Positions 55,073 to 63,684 of a stretch of DNA of 64,000 nucleotides are shown here, one piece after another. The stretch is from CAYHCE01 sp964355015 (lineage in GTDB: Bacteria > Cyanobacteriota > Cyanobacteriia > PCC-6307 > Cyanobiaceae). The notes under the pieces are model-generated. The model ran no database searches and had not been told where the DNA came from. It worked only from the letters and a program-made list of their open reading frames with translations. The stretch lies in NCBI GenBank assembly GCA_964355015.1, contig CAYHCE010000005.1:1-64000 (forward strand). The letters run 5' to 3'. Made by a program: the position numbers and the translations under genes. The stretch's first letter is position 1; each line of letters begins with the position of its first letter.

Positions 55073-56077
55073 TCAGCGCAGGGCGACGCTCTGGGCGCCT
55101 TCCTTGATGTGGATCGTGTCGGTGAAGCGGGCGCTGTGGTCGAGTGAACTGATGATCAGACTGCTGGTGCGGGTGCAGTCGGGTTCGAACACCACGCCCT
55201 TGAACAGCAGACCGGGGGTGATGCCGCTGCCGGCGAACACCACATTCTCGCCGGAGGCCAGTTCCTCGGCCTCGTAGACCTTGTCGATGTCGGTGATGCC
55301 CATCTCGTTGAGGCGGGCGATGTTGCCCTCCACGGTGTAATCGGCCCACTCGGTGGTCTGGGCGACGGCCGGGTCATAGACCAGCTGGCCCTGGAAGTGC
55401 CCACCCAGGCAGCGCAGGGCGGCAGCGGAGATCACGCCCTCGGGGGCGGCGCCGATGCCCATCAGGCAATGGGTGCCGGTGCCCGCGAACCCGCAGGCGA
55501 TGGCGGCCTGCACGTCGCCGTCGGTGATCGGTTTCACCCGGGCGCCGGTGGCACGGATCTCGGCGATCAGACTCTTGTGGCGGGCGCGGTCCATCACCAC
55601 GACCACCAGATCGCTGGCGGGCAGGCCCAGGCACTCGCTCAGGATGGCGATGTTCTCGGTGGCGCTCTTGCGGATGTCCACCTTGCCCTTGGCGGCCGGC
55701 GGCGCGGCCAGCTTCTTCATGTAGAAGTCGGGGGCATTGAAAAGGCCACCCCGGTCGCTGGCGGCCAGCACGGCCATCGAGCCATCCTGGGCGTTGGCGC
55801 AGAGGTTGGTGCCTTCGCACGGATCCACGGCGAAATCGACACCCGGACCGGTGCCGCTGCCCACTTCCTCGCCGATGTAGAGCATCGGAGCCTCATCCCG
55901 CTCGCCCTCGCCGATCACGATGCGGCCCTGCATGGCGATCGAGCCCATTCGGGTGCGCATGGCCTCCACGGCGGCCGCATCGGCTTCGTCCTTCTTGCCC
56001 AGACCCGTGAGGTGGGCGGAGGCGATGGCGGCCTGTTCGACGACTTCGAGCAGTTCCTGAATGATGGTGCGATCCAC
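55073..56077 (-). CDS. glpX: class II fructose-1,6-/sedoheptulose-1,7-bisphosphatase
   Basis: GlpX-type bifunctional FBPase/SBPase of the Calvin cycle, 334 residues. Key segments: MDRTIIQELLEVVEQAAIAS, VIGEGERDEAPMLYIGEEVG (metal binding), VDPCEGTNLCANAQDGSMAV and GGHFQGQLVYDP. In cyanobacteria this enzyme serves both bisphosphatase steps. It is directly upstream of hemA on the same strand, with the divergent rpe gene about 165 nt away, so two Calvin-cycle genes share this promoter region. Confidence 0.96.
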   Translation of the reverse strand: MDRTIIQELLEVVEQAAIASAHLTGLGKKDEADAAAVEAMRTRMGSIAMQGRIVIGEGERDEAPMLYIGEEVGSGTGPGVDFAVDPCEGTNLCANAQDGSMAVLAASDRGGLFNAPDFYMKKLAAPPAAKGKVDIRKSATENIAILSECLGLPASDLVVVVMDRARHKSLIAEIRATGARVKPITDGDVQAAIACGFAGTGTHCLMGIGAAPEGVISAAALRCLGGHFQGQLVYDPAVAQTTEWADYTVEGNIARLNEMGITDIDKVYEAEELASGENVVFAGSGITPGLLFKGVVFEPDCTRTSSLIISSLDHSARFTDTIHIKEGAQSVALR

Positions 56078-56241
56078 GACGGTCCGGCAGGGAGGGAAAG
56101 GGCGTCAGCGGAAAGACCGGCAGGACAGCTGCGGCAAGGTCTTTCAGACTGGAAGCGGGGGCCACTGTATCAGCGCCCTGCGGGAGGCCCACCGACACGT
56201 TCCTACAATCCCTCCGCTCCCTCGCCCCGGTGGCCCCAACC

Positions 56242-56925
56242 ATGAGCACGAAGCCTCTGGTGATCGCCCCGTCGATCCTTTCCGCTGATTTCGCCCGCCT
56301 CGGAGACGAGGTGCGGGCCGTTGACGAGGCAGGAGCCGACTGGATCCATGTGGACGTCATGGACGGCCGTTTCGTTCCCAACATCACGATCGGCCCCCTG
56401 ATCGTGGAAGCCTTGCGCCCGGTGACCGCCAAGCCGCTGGACGTGCACCTGATGATCGTGGAACCCGAGAAATACGTGGCCGACTTCGCCAAGGCCGGCG
56501 CCGACCACATCTACGTGCAGGTGGAAGCCTGTCCGCACCTGCACCGCAACCTCGGCCAGATCAGGGATCTGGGCAAGAAGGCCGGGGCGGTCCTGAACCC
56601 TGGCACCCCGCTCGAGACCCTCGAATACTGCCTTGAGCTCTGCGATCTGGTGCTGATCATGAGCGTCAACCCCGGCTTCGGCGGCCAGAGCTTCATCCCT
56701 TCGGCGGTGGAGAAGGTGCGTCGCCTGCGCCGGATGTGCGAGGAGCGGGGCCTGGATCCCTGGATCGAGGTGGATGGGGGCCTCAAGGCCAACAACACCT
56801 GGCAGGTGGTGGAGGCGGGCGCCAACGCCATCGTGGCCGGATCGGCCGTCTTCAACGCTCCCGACTACCGCGAGGCGATCGAGGGAATCCGGCACAGCCG
56901 CCGCCCTGAAACGGTGCTGGTCTGA
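56242..56925 (+). CDS. rpe: ribulose-phosphate 3-epimerase
   Basis: Interconverts ribulose 5-phosphate and xylulose 5-phosphate in the Calvin cycle and pentose phosphate pathway. The 227-residue TIM barrel has APSILSADFARLGDEV, WIHVDVMDGRFVPNITIGP, the LDVHLMIVEPEKYV histidine and the VNPGFGGQSFIP phosphate loop. ATG at 56242 (MSTKPLVIAP) is preferred to the GTG at 56230. It diverges from glpX and converges on ccsA. Confidence 0.96.
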   Translation: MSTKPLVIAPSILSADFARLGDEVRAVDEAGADWIHVDVMDGRFVPNITIGPLIVEALRPVTAKPLDVHLMIVEPEKYVADFAKAGADHIYVQVEACPHLHRNLGQIRDLGKKAGAVLNPGTPLETLEYCLELCDLVLIMSVNPGFGGQSFIPSAVEKVRRLRRMCEERGLDPWIEVDGGLKANNTWQVVEAGANAIVAGSAVFNAPDYREAIEGIRHSRRPETVLV

Positions 56926-56928
56926 GTG

Positions 56929-56947
56929 GGCGGGGCCTTTCCCCGCC
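56929..56947. terminator. bidirectional hairpin between rpe and ccsA
   Basis: GGCGGGG (56929-56935) and CCCCGCC (56941-56947) form a perfect 7 bp stem with loop CCTTT, between the convergent 3' ends of rpe and ccsA. Its position fits a shared terminator; there is no clear T tract. Confidence 0.5.
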
Positions 56948-56965
56948 GCCGGGTACGGAGCGGAG

Positions 56966-57874
56966 TCAGGCCCCCAGGAACCAGCCGTAGCTGTGCAGGC
57001 CGATGCCCAGCAGGTTCACGCCGATGTAGCAGACGGCGATCACCACCAGCCCTGCCACGGCCACCAGGGCCGGTCGGCGTCCCTGCCATCCTCTGATCAG
57101 GCGGGTGTGGAGATAGGCGGCATAGACCAACCAGCAGATCAGGGCCCAGGTTTCCTTCGGGTCCCAGCTCCACCAGCTGCCCCAGGCCTCGTTGGCCCAC
57201 ACAGCTCCACTCACCAACCCCACTGAAAGCAGCAGGAAGCCCACGGTGATCGTGCGGTAGCTGAGGCTGTCGAGCTGCTCGCTCACGCCGATCGCCACGC
57301 TGCTCAGGCGCAGATCGCCCGCTTCCCCGGCCAGGCTGGCCTGGCGGAAGCCACCGCTGCCGATCGAGCTGCTGCGCAGTTCGAGCTGCCGATCGCGCTC
57401 GGTGAACAGCACCGCCAGCGAGAGCAGTGATCCCACCAGCAGGGCCGCGTAGCTCACCATGATCACGCTCACGTGCATCACCAGCCAGCTGGAGCGCAGG
57501 GCGGGCACCAGGGGGGAGGCCTCCTGCAGGTGGTCGGGCAGAGCGAAGCTGGCGAAGGCCACGCAGATCAGCCCCATCGGGGTGGCGGCCGCCGGCACCA
57601 GCGGCGAGGGCCAGGACCGTTCCACCAGCAGCTGGGTGAGGGTGCAGGCCCAGGCCAGGAAGCACAGCGACTCGTAGAGATTGCTGATCGGGAAGTGGCC
57701 CGACTCCCACCAGCGCAGGGTGAGCTGGGCCGTGAGGCTGAGGTTGGCGGCGGCCACCAGCAGGCGCACCACGCTGCTGGTGCGGGCGCCGCTGACGCTC
57801 CAGAAGGCCAGGGGCAGGGCAAGCAACAACAGGCCGAAGGCCAGCAGGCCGAGGGTGAGAACCGGATCGTTCAC
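56966..57874 (-). CDS. ccsA: cytochrome c biogenesis protein CcsA
   Basis: System II cytochrome c maturation protein that, with CcsB, carries heme across the thylakoid membrane for attachment to c-type cytochromes such as cytochrome f. The 302-residue protein has about eight helices and the diagnostic heme-handling motif WGSWWSWDPKETWALICW near residue 232, plus flanking membrane histidines. It follows the LptF/G-like gene by 55 nt on the same strand. Confidence 0.95.
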   Translation of the reverse strand: MNDPVLTLGLLAFGLLLLALPLAFWSVSGARTSSVVRLLVAAANLSLTAQLTLRWWESGHFPISNLYESLCFLAWACTLTQLLVERSWPSPLVPAAATPMGLICVAFASFALPDHLQEASPLVPALRSSWLVMHVSVIMVSYAALLVGSLLSLAVLFTERDRQLELRSSSIGSGGFRQASLAGEAGDLRLSSVAIGVSEQLDSLSYRTITVGFLLLSVGLVSGAVWANEAWGSWWSWDPKETWALICWLVYAAYLHTRLIRGWQGRRPALVAVAGLVVIAVCYIGVNLLGIGLHSYGWFLGA

Positions 57875-57929
57875 AGGAGCCAGCGCGGGCAGGGTCGGGA
57901 TACGGGGCCAGTCTGCCTGGAGGCACCGC

Positions 57930-59135
57930 TCAGCGGCTGGCTTGCCGTAACAGGACCAGCCCCCCGGCCAGGCCGATCAGCACCGGCGACCAGGCCGCCA
58001 GGAGGGGAGAGAGCGTTCCCTTCACCCCCAGCGAGCTGAAAATGAACGACATGAGGTAGTAGGAAAAGATCAGCAGCACGCTGATGCCGAACCCCTGGCT
58101 TCGACTGGTCCGGGCATCGGGCCGTACCCCCAGGCTGCTGCCGATCAGGCCGAAGACCAGGCAGATGGCGGGGAAGGCGAACTTCTCCTGGATGCGCACC
58201 CGCAGGCGCCTGGCCTCCTTCTGATCGCCCGCCTCGCGCAGGAGCTGCTCGGCCCTGAGGGCCTGGGCCACCGACATGCTGGCGGCATCCTTGGGCAGGG
58301 CCGCCAGCTTGAGCGGGCCCTGATCGAGCGGATAGAGGTAGCGATCGAAGCGAGCCGTGGTGGTGGTCTCGTTATCGCCCACCAGTACGATCTGACCGTC
58401 GCGGAACTCCCACATTCCCGCCTTTTCGTTCCAGGTGCCCCGTTTGGCTTTGAGAATCTGGGTGCCGCTATCACGGCTGAAATCCAGCACGGTCACATCC
58501 TCCATCTCTCCTGCGTTGAACTTGCGGGAATAGAAGATCTGGGACAGATAGCGCTCCCTGCCGGATTCATCCACCTTGCTCGGGCGCTGGCTGAAGCGGG
58601 AATAGATGATGTTGCTCCCCTTCTCAGCGGCGATGGCCTTGCCCAGGGCCTGATTCAGGGTGTTGGTGGCTTCGAGGTTGGCGCTGGGCACGATCAGATC
58701 GTTGAACAGGAAGGTGAGCAGGCTCATCAGCACGGCCACCACCAGGGCCGGCATCACCATCCGCCAGGTGCTGACCCCAACGCTGCGCAGCGCGGTGAGT
58801 TCGCTGTTGCCCGACAGACGGCTGTAGGCCAGCAGGGTGGCCATCAGGGTGGCCATCGGGAAGGAGAGCACCAGAAAGCCCGGCAGGCGCAGGCCGAGAA
58901 CCTGAAGGGCCGCCAGCAAAGGCAGGCCGGATTCGGCCACCCGGCGCACCAGCTCGAACACCACCCCCACCGAGAGCGAAACAGCCGTGAAGGCGGCAAT
59001 TCCGAACAGCAGCGGGCCCAGCAGTTCGCCGGTCAGCCAGCGATCCATCAGCGGCAGCCTCTGCCACGGTTGGGCCAGGGAGTGGAGCCAGCCAGCCGTG
59101 ACGGACGGCCGCAGGCGGTTGGACGTGCCGTTCAC
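57930..59135 (-). CDS. LptF/LptG-family permease (YjgP/YjgQ)
   Basis: Membrane permease of the lipopolysaccharide export ABC complex, 401 residues. It has a short cytoplasmic start, two or three N-terminal helices (LLFGIAAFTAVSLSVGVVFE; GFLVLSFPMATLMATLLAYS), a large periplasmic beta domain (about 165-290) that would form part of the LPS bridge, and three C-terminal helices. Only one such gene is present; cyanobacteria often have a single LptF/G-like protein that could act as a homodimer. Its ATG overlaps the lptB stop by 4 nt. Confidence 0.9.
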   Translation of the reverse strand: MNGTSNRLRPSVTAGWLHSLAQPWQRLPLMDRWLTGELLGPLLFGIAAFTAVSLSVGVVFELVRRVAESGLPLLAALQVLGLRLPGFLVLSFPMATLMATLLAYSRLSGNSELTALRSVGVSTWRMVMPALVVAVLMSLLTFLFNDLIVPSANLEATNTLNQALGKAIAAEKGSNIIYSRFSQRPSKVDESGRERYLSQIFYSRKFNAGEMEDVTVLDFSRDSGTQILKAKRGTWNEKAGMWEFRDGQIVLVGDNETTTTARFDRYLYPLDQGPLKLAALPKDAASMSVAQALRAEQLLREAGDQKEARRLRVRIQEKFAFPAICLVFGLIGSSLGVRPDARTSRSQGFGISVLLIFSYYLMSFIFSSLGVKGTLSPLLAAWSPVLIGLAGGLVLLRQASR

Positions 59136-59860
59136 AGCTGGAAGCCCTCCCCGAGGTAGTGGCGCCGAACCAGCGGATCAGCCGCGACCACCGTGGAGGG
59201 ACCAGAAGCCAGGATCCTGCCTTCGGTGAGGATGTAGGCCCGATCGGTGATCGCCAGGGTCTCGCGCACGTTGTGGTCCGTGATCAGCAGGCCCATGCCC
59301 CGATCCCGCAGAGTGCCGATCAGGGTCTGCAGATCGGCCACGGCCATGGGATCGACGCCGGCGAACGGTTCGTCCAGCAGCAGGTAGCGGGGCCCCTCCG
59401 GTCCAACCGCCAGGGCCCTGGCCACTTCGCAGCGGCGCCGTTCGCCACCGGAGAGCTGAAACCCGCGGCGGAGCTGGAAGTGGGCGAGGTGGAACTCATC
59501 GATCAGCCGCTCCAGCCGTTCGCGACGCAGCCGCATGGGCGTGCCGCTCTGCTGCAGTGCCAGCTGAAGATTCTGGCGCACCGTGAGCTGACGGAAGACG
59601 CTTGCCTCCTGCGGCAGATAGCCGATGCCGAGCCGGGCACGCCTGGGCATCGGCAGTCCCTCGACATTGCGCCCGTCGAGCACGACTCGGCCATGATCGG
59701 GCTTGAGCAGTCCGGTGACCAGATTGAAGGTGGTGGTCTTGCCGGCCCCGTTCGGCCCGAGCAGACCCACCACCTCGCCCCGCTTCAGATCCAGGCTCAC
59801 CCCCTTGACCACCGGCCTTCCGCCGAGGGTCAGGGCCACCTCCTCCAGCGTCAGGCTCAT
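59132..59860 (-). CDS. lptB: LPS export ABC transporter ATP-binding protein
   Basis: Cytoplasmic ATPase that powers LPS extraction, 242 residues. Motifs: Walker A GLLGPNGAGKTTTFN, Q-loop LPQEASVFRQLT (the PQEASVFR sequence is typical of LptB), signature LSGGERRRCEVARAL, Walker B YLLLDEPFAGVDPM, H-loop ITDHNVRETL. It overlaps lptA by 4 nt upstream and the permease by 4 nt downstream, indicating one tightly coupled operon. Confidence 0.96.
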   Translation of the reverse strand: MSLTLEEVALTLGGRPVVKGVSLDLKRGEVVGLLGPNGAGKTTTFNLVTGLLKPDHGRVVLDGRNVEGLPMPRRARLGIGYLPQEASVFRQLTVRQNLQLALQQSGTPMRLRRERLERLIDEFHLAHFQLRRGFQLSGGERRRCEVARALAVGPEGPRYLLLDEPFAGVDPMAVADLQTLIGTLRDRGMGLLITDHNVRETLAITDRAYILTEGRILASGPSTVVAADPLVRRHYLGEGFQL

Positions 59861-60405
59861 GGTTGCCGGGACGGCGTCGGCGACGTCGCTGGGGCCGGGG
59901 TCTGGGTCTGCAGCCGCAGCTGGCTGAACACCTGCTCACCCTCCTGGGGCTGGGCCAGAACCCGCTCGGTTTCCACCAGGTAAACCACGCGATCGGCCCG
60001 CAACCGGTTTCCCCCCTCCTGCACCACATCCACATCACCGCTGAGCAGGATGCGGCCCTCCCGGGTGAAGTACTGCGCCTGTCGGGACGTGGCCACCAAC
60101 CGCCGGTCGGGATAGAGGATCCGCACATTGCCGCTGGCCGTGATGATGCCTGTGGCGTTGTCGGCCAGCTGGCGATCGGATTCGATCGTGACCAGGCCGC
60201 TCGGGGGGGCGGGAGCCACCGCTTCCGGCCCGCCCGCCTGGGGCAGCTCCGGCCCACCCGCCTGGGGCAGCTCCGGCGCGGCGGGTACGGGAGTCGCCAC
60301 GGCGGCGCCGGCGAGGAGCGCCAGCAGCAGCGTGACCACCGGCACGATCGGACGGAAGAACCGGCGAGGGGGGTTGCGCCAGGCCAGCGCTGAGGTCTTC
60401 AGCAT
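59857..60405 (-). CDS. lptA: LptA/OstA-like periplasmic LPS transport protein
   Basis: A 182-residue secreted protein. The N-terminus MLKTSALAWRNPPRRFFRPI then VPVVTLLLALLAGAAVATP acts as a signal sequence; a proline/alanine-rich linker (with an internal repeat) precedes the OstA domain (about 75-150: IESDRQLADNATGIITASGN, REGRILLSGDVDVVQEGGNR). LptA forms the periplasmic bridge for LPS. ATG at 60405 is followed by a plausible signal sequence. It is the first gene of the lpt unit. Confidence 0.88.
   Translation of the reverse strand: MLKTSALAWRNPPRRFFRPIVPVVTLLLALLAGAAVATPVPAAPELPQAGGPELPQAGGPEAVAPAPPSGLVTIESDRQLADNATGIITASGNVRILYPDRRLVATSRQAQYFTREGRILLSGDVDVVQEGGNRLRADRVVYLVETERVLAQPQEGEQVFSQLRLQTQTPAPATSPTPSRQP
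60233..60277. repeat. 24-nt in-frame tandem repeat in lptA
   Basis: Two copies with a 24 nt period (CCCGCCTGGGGCAGCTCCGG at 60233 and 60257) duplicate the octapeptide ELPQAGGP in the linker after the signal sequence. Being a multiple of three, copy-number change would keep the frame. Confidence 0.8.
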
Positions 60406-60422
60406 CGGAGTGACCCGGGCAG

Positions 60423-60448
60423 ACAGTTGATCAGAACAGTTGATCAGT
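60423..60448. promoter_or_regulatory. 13-nt direct repeat upstream of lptA
   Basis: ACAGTTGATCAG occurs twice head to tail at 60423-60434 and 60436-60447, each containing palindromic TGATCA. The repeats lie 18-43 nt upstream of the lptA start, where a promoter or regulator site is expected. A binding site is inferred only from position and repetition. Confidence 0.4.
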
Positions 60449-60545
60449 TCAGGGATCCGGCAGAGGCAGGGGATCTCCAACCACGGCAGCCGCAACCGGT
60501 CCAATGTAGGAGTCCGGCCGCTGAATAAGCCTGCGGCGGAGCCTC

Positions 60546-60911
60546 TCAGCAGAGCGGCCACGCCTGGGGCAGAGGAAGCGAGCTGGGATCCTCCCCCTGT
60601 TGCAGGCAGCGGAGCCGGGCCTCCGTGCTGCGGCGAAGCGGAACCAGATCCAGCCCCAGGGCCTCGCTGCCGAACGGGGCCAGCCGGCCGAGGCCTTCCC
60701 CCATCAGAAGCGTGGCGCCGTTCAGGTTCCCCCGCTCCAGATGGAGATGGGCCACCGCGATCTGAAGAAGACCCTGCAGCACCGCCCGCTCCGGTGCCTG
60801 GGTCTCGTGCCAGAGCTGCTCGAATCCATCGTGGCAGGGATACCACTCAGCGGCGTTGAAGAGGTCCAGGCAGGCGACGAAGCGGGGATCGGTGCTGAGC
60901 AGCCCGCTCAA
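60546..60911 (-). CDS. DUF309-family protein
   Basis: A 121-residue helical protein of the DUF309 family, recognised by FNAAEWYPCHDGFEQLWHET (the family's E..EaHE.LE..W helix with His and acidic residues) and LLQIAVAHLHLERGN. The conserved His/Glu set suggests metal or substrate binding, but no function is established. Its ATG overlaps the typA stop by 4 nt, so it is coupled to typA. Confidence 0.85.
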   Translation of the reverse strand: MSGLLSTDPRFVACLDLFNAAEWYPCHDGFEQLWHETQAPERAVLQGLLQIAVAHLHLERGNLNGATLLMGEGLGRLAPFGSEALGLDLVPLRRSTEARLRCLQQGEDPSSLPLPQAWPLC

Positions 60912-62716
60912 CGCCTGGCCGTCTTCTTCGCCGGCAGCTTGCGCAGCCGGATCGATTCCGGCGTGACCTCAAGCATCTCGTCGGGACCGATGTACTCCAG
61001 GGCGCGCTCCAGGGTCATCTGGATCGGCGACTGGAGGGTGTCCAGCACCTCGGCGCCGGCCGAACGGATGTTGGTGACCTGCTTCGCCTTGCAGACGTTG
61101 AGTTCGAGATCGGGGGGACGGTTGTGCTCTCCGACGATCATGCCCTTGTAGACCTTGGTGCCGGGGGTGATGAAGAACTGGCCCCGGTCTTCAGCGCCCT
61201 TGAGGGCGTAGAAGGTGGCGGTGCCTTCTTCGAAGGCGATCAGAACGCCGTTGCGGCGGGCCTCGAAATCACCCTGCATCGGGCGGTATTCGAAGAAGGA
61301 GTGGCTCATGATCCCCTCGCCGCGGGTGGCACGCACGAATTCGCCGCGGAAGCCGATCAGCCCGCGGGCGGGCACCACGAATTCAAGCTGCGTGCGGCCG
61401 TCGCTGCCGGTTTCCATGTTCTGCATCTCGCCCTTGCGGCTGCCGAGCTTCTCGATGCAACTGCCCACGGCGTCTTCGGGAACGTCCATCACCAGCGTCT
61501 CCACCGGCTCGCAGGGGGTGCCATCGATCGTGCGGAAGATCACCTGGGGCTGGGACACCTGGAATTCGAAGCCTTCCCGGCGCATGGTTTCGATCAGGAT
61601 GCCCAGGTGCAGCTCGCCGCGTCCGCTCACCGAGAACCGGTCGGGGGAATCGGTGTCCTCGACGCGCAACGCCACGTTGGTGAGCAGTTCCTTCTGGAGC
61701 CGATCGCGCAGCTGGCGGCTGGTGACGAACTTGCCTTCCTTGCCGGCGAAGGGCGAATCATTGACCACGAAGGTCATCTGCAGGGTGGGTTCATCCACCC
61801 GGATCAGCGGCAGGGCCTCGGGATGGTCGGGGCAGGCGATCGTTTCGCCGATGTTGACCTCATCGAAGCCGGCCACGGCCACCAGATCTCCGGCGCGGGC
61901 TTCCTGGATCTCCACCCGCGACAGACCCTCGAAGCCCAGCAGCTTGCTGATGCGGCCGCGTTTGATCGAACCGTCGTCGCGGATCAGGGCCGCGCTCTGG
62001 CCCGCCCTGATGGTGCCGTTGTGGATGCGCCCGATCATGATCCTGCCGAGGAAATCGGAGTAGTCGAGCGTGGTGACCTGCATCTGCAGGGGCTTCTCGG
62101 GATCCCCGACCGGCGGCGGCACATGCCGGAGAATGGCGTCGAAGAGCGGCTTCATGGTCTCGCTCTCGGTGGCCATGTCCGGCTTGGCGTAGCCGCCCAT
62201 CCCGCTGCCGAACAGATAGGTGAAGTCGCACTGGTCGTCGTCGGCGCCCAGCTCGAGGAACAGGTCCAGCACCTTGTCGACGGCCTGTTCTGGATCGACG
62301 CGGGCCCGGTCGATCTTGTTCACGAACACGATCGGACGCAGGCCCTGTTCCAGGGCCTTCTTCAGCACGAAACGGGTCTGCGGCATGGGGCCCTCATTGG
62401 CGTCCACGATCAGCAGGGCGCCGTCCACCATGCCGAGCACCCGCTCCACCTCACCACCGAAATCGGCGTGGCCGGGGGTATCGACGATGTTGATCCGGGT
62501 GCCGGCATAGTCGACAGCGGTGTTCTTGGAGAGAATCGTGATGCCGCGCTCGCGCTCCAGGTCGTTGGAGTCCATGACGCAGGTGGGCACAGCCTCGCCG
62601 TCCCGGAAGATGCCCGACTGCTGCAGCAGCGCGTCCACCAGGGTGGTCTTGCCGTGGTCGACGTGGGCAATGATCGCGATGTTGCGAATCGGTGCGCTCT
62701 GGGAAGCGGCGCTCAT
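60908..62716 (-). CDS. typA: translational GTPase TypA/BipA
   Basis: Ribosome-associated GTPase linked to stress and low-temperature growth, 602 residues. Domain order: G domain with IIAHVDHGKTTLVDALLQQS (G1), RERGITI (G2), VDTPGHADFGGEV (G3) and NKIDRA (G4); then EF-Tu-like domain II, the EF-G-like domains, and a TypA-specific C-terminal domain ending with basic residues. ATG at 62716 (MSAASQSAPIRNIAII) is chosen over the upstream frame. Confidence 0.97.
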   Translation of the reverse strand: MSAASQSAPIRNIAIIAHVDHGKTTLVDALLQQSGIFRDGEAVPTCVMDSNDLERERGITILSKNTAVDYAGTRINIVDTPGHADFGGEVERVLGMVDGALLIVDANEGPMPQTRFVLKKALEQGLRPIVFVNKIDRARVDPEQAVDKVLDLFLELGADDDQCDFTYLFGSGMGGYAKPDMATESETMKPLFDAILRHVPPPVGDPEKPLQMQVTTLDYSDFLGRIMIGRIHNGTIRAGQSAALIRDDGSIKRGRISKLLGFEGLSRVEIQEARAGDLVAVAGFDEVNIGETIACPDHPEALPLIRVDEPTLQMTFVVNDSPFAGKEGKFVTSRQLRDRLQKELLTNVALRVEDTDSPDRFSVSGRGELHLGILIETMRREGFEFQVSQPQVIFRTIDGTPCEPVETLVMDVPEDAVGSCIEKLGSRKGEMQNMETGSDGRTQLEFVVPARGLIGFRGEFVRATRGEGIMSHSFFEYRPMQGDFEARRNGVLIAFEEGTATFYALKGAEDRGQFFITPGTKVYKGMIVGEHNRPPDLELNVCKAKQVTNIRSAGAEVLDTLQSPIQMTLERALEYIGPDEMLEVTPESIRLRKLPAKKTARR

Positions 62717-62818
62717 GCAGGATCTCTCGGTCAAGCTTGTCGGCAGCAACCGAAACCGGCTGCAACAATCCCTCACCTTATCCCAGCCGCGCCCCTGACG
62801 CCTGGAGTGTCGATGGCC

Positions 62819-63553
62819 TCAGCCCGCCAGACGCCGGGCGGGCTCGAACAGCCGCAGGGCCTCGGCCGATCCCTCGAAGCGCCAGTGCCAGGGCTCGTAG
62901 CTCACCCCCTGCCGGTTGCCCGGCGGAAAGGAAAGCTGGAAGTGGAAGCGGTTGGCGTTGGCCTCCAGCCAGCGGTAGGCAGGGGTCCGGTCGAAGCTTT
63001 CGCTCAGGTTGGTGCCGGGCAGGGTGCCATCGCCCAGATCGATGGCAAAGCCGGTGCTGTGCTCCGAGAACCCCGGCGGAGCGCTCACCCGTGCCCGTTC
63101 CTCGGCACTCTGGTTCCGTTCCGCCTTGACATCGAAGAAGATTCCCTGCTGGAGCTTCATGGAGCGGAAGGCGCTGAGCAGCCGCAGTTCCACCCCCTCG
63201 GCCGCTGCCTCCTGCTGCATGGCGCGCAGGGCTTCGGCGGCTTCGGAGCGCAGCTGCAGGCCCGGCGCCAGGCTGGTGAGCTGGCTGGCCCGCGCCTCCG
63301 GGTAGGGAAAGTGGCCGAGCAGGCGGCCATCCAGCCCCTGGCGGGCATCCAGGCCGGGTACCGGTGGCGGGGCGAGCAAACGCAGCAGCGGGACCGGTGC
63401 CAGCCACACCACGGCAGCGGCGCCTGCCAGCAGCACCGCAACCGTGATCAGAACGGGACGGAGCGGGCTGGTGGCCCGTCGCTCAGGGCGGGCGCTGCGA
63501 CGGGCCACCGGAATGTCATCGCGCTTCGCGTCGCGACTCAGGCGCGGCGGCAT
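62819..63553 (-). CDS. VanY-type D-alanyl-D-alanine carboxypeptidase
   Basis: Peptidoglycan carboxypeptidase anchored by one N-terminal helix (VLITVAVLLAGAAAVVWLA). The M15B domain covers about residues 95-244 with the zinc-binding set: SAFRSMKLQQ, SEHSTGFAIDLGDG (His and Asp ligands) and SYEPWHWRFEG (second His). It would trim peptidoglycan stem peptides in the periplasm. ATG at 63553 is chosen; another at 63592 would add 13 residues. It is divergent from chlP. Confidence 0.9.
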   Translation of the reverse strand: MPPRLSRDAKRDDIPVARRSARPERRATSPLRPVLITVAVLLAGAAAVVWLAPVPLLRLLAPPPVPGLDARQGLDGRLLGHFPYPEARASQLTSLAPGLQLRSEAAEALRAMQQEAAAEGVELRLLSAFRSMKLQQGIFFDVKAERNQSAEERARVSAPPGFSEHSTGFAIDLGDGTLPGTNLSESFDRTPAYRWLEANANRFHFQLSFPPGNRQGVSYEPWHWRFEGSAEALRLFEPARRLAG

Positions 63554-63684
63554 TCGCGGTGGCACGCACCCTCGCAACAAGCTTCGAAACAATCGTAGGG
63601 GCGCAGCCCGATCCGCCCTGCGGCGCCTTGGGGATCGGTGTTAGCTTCCGGCCTGAGGATCGTTCCAGCGGAGCAGATTTCAAG

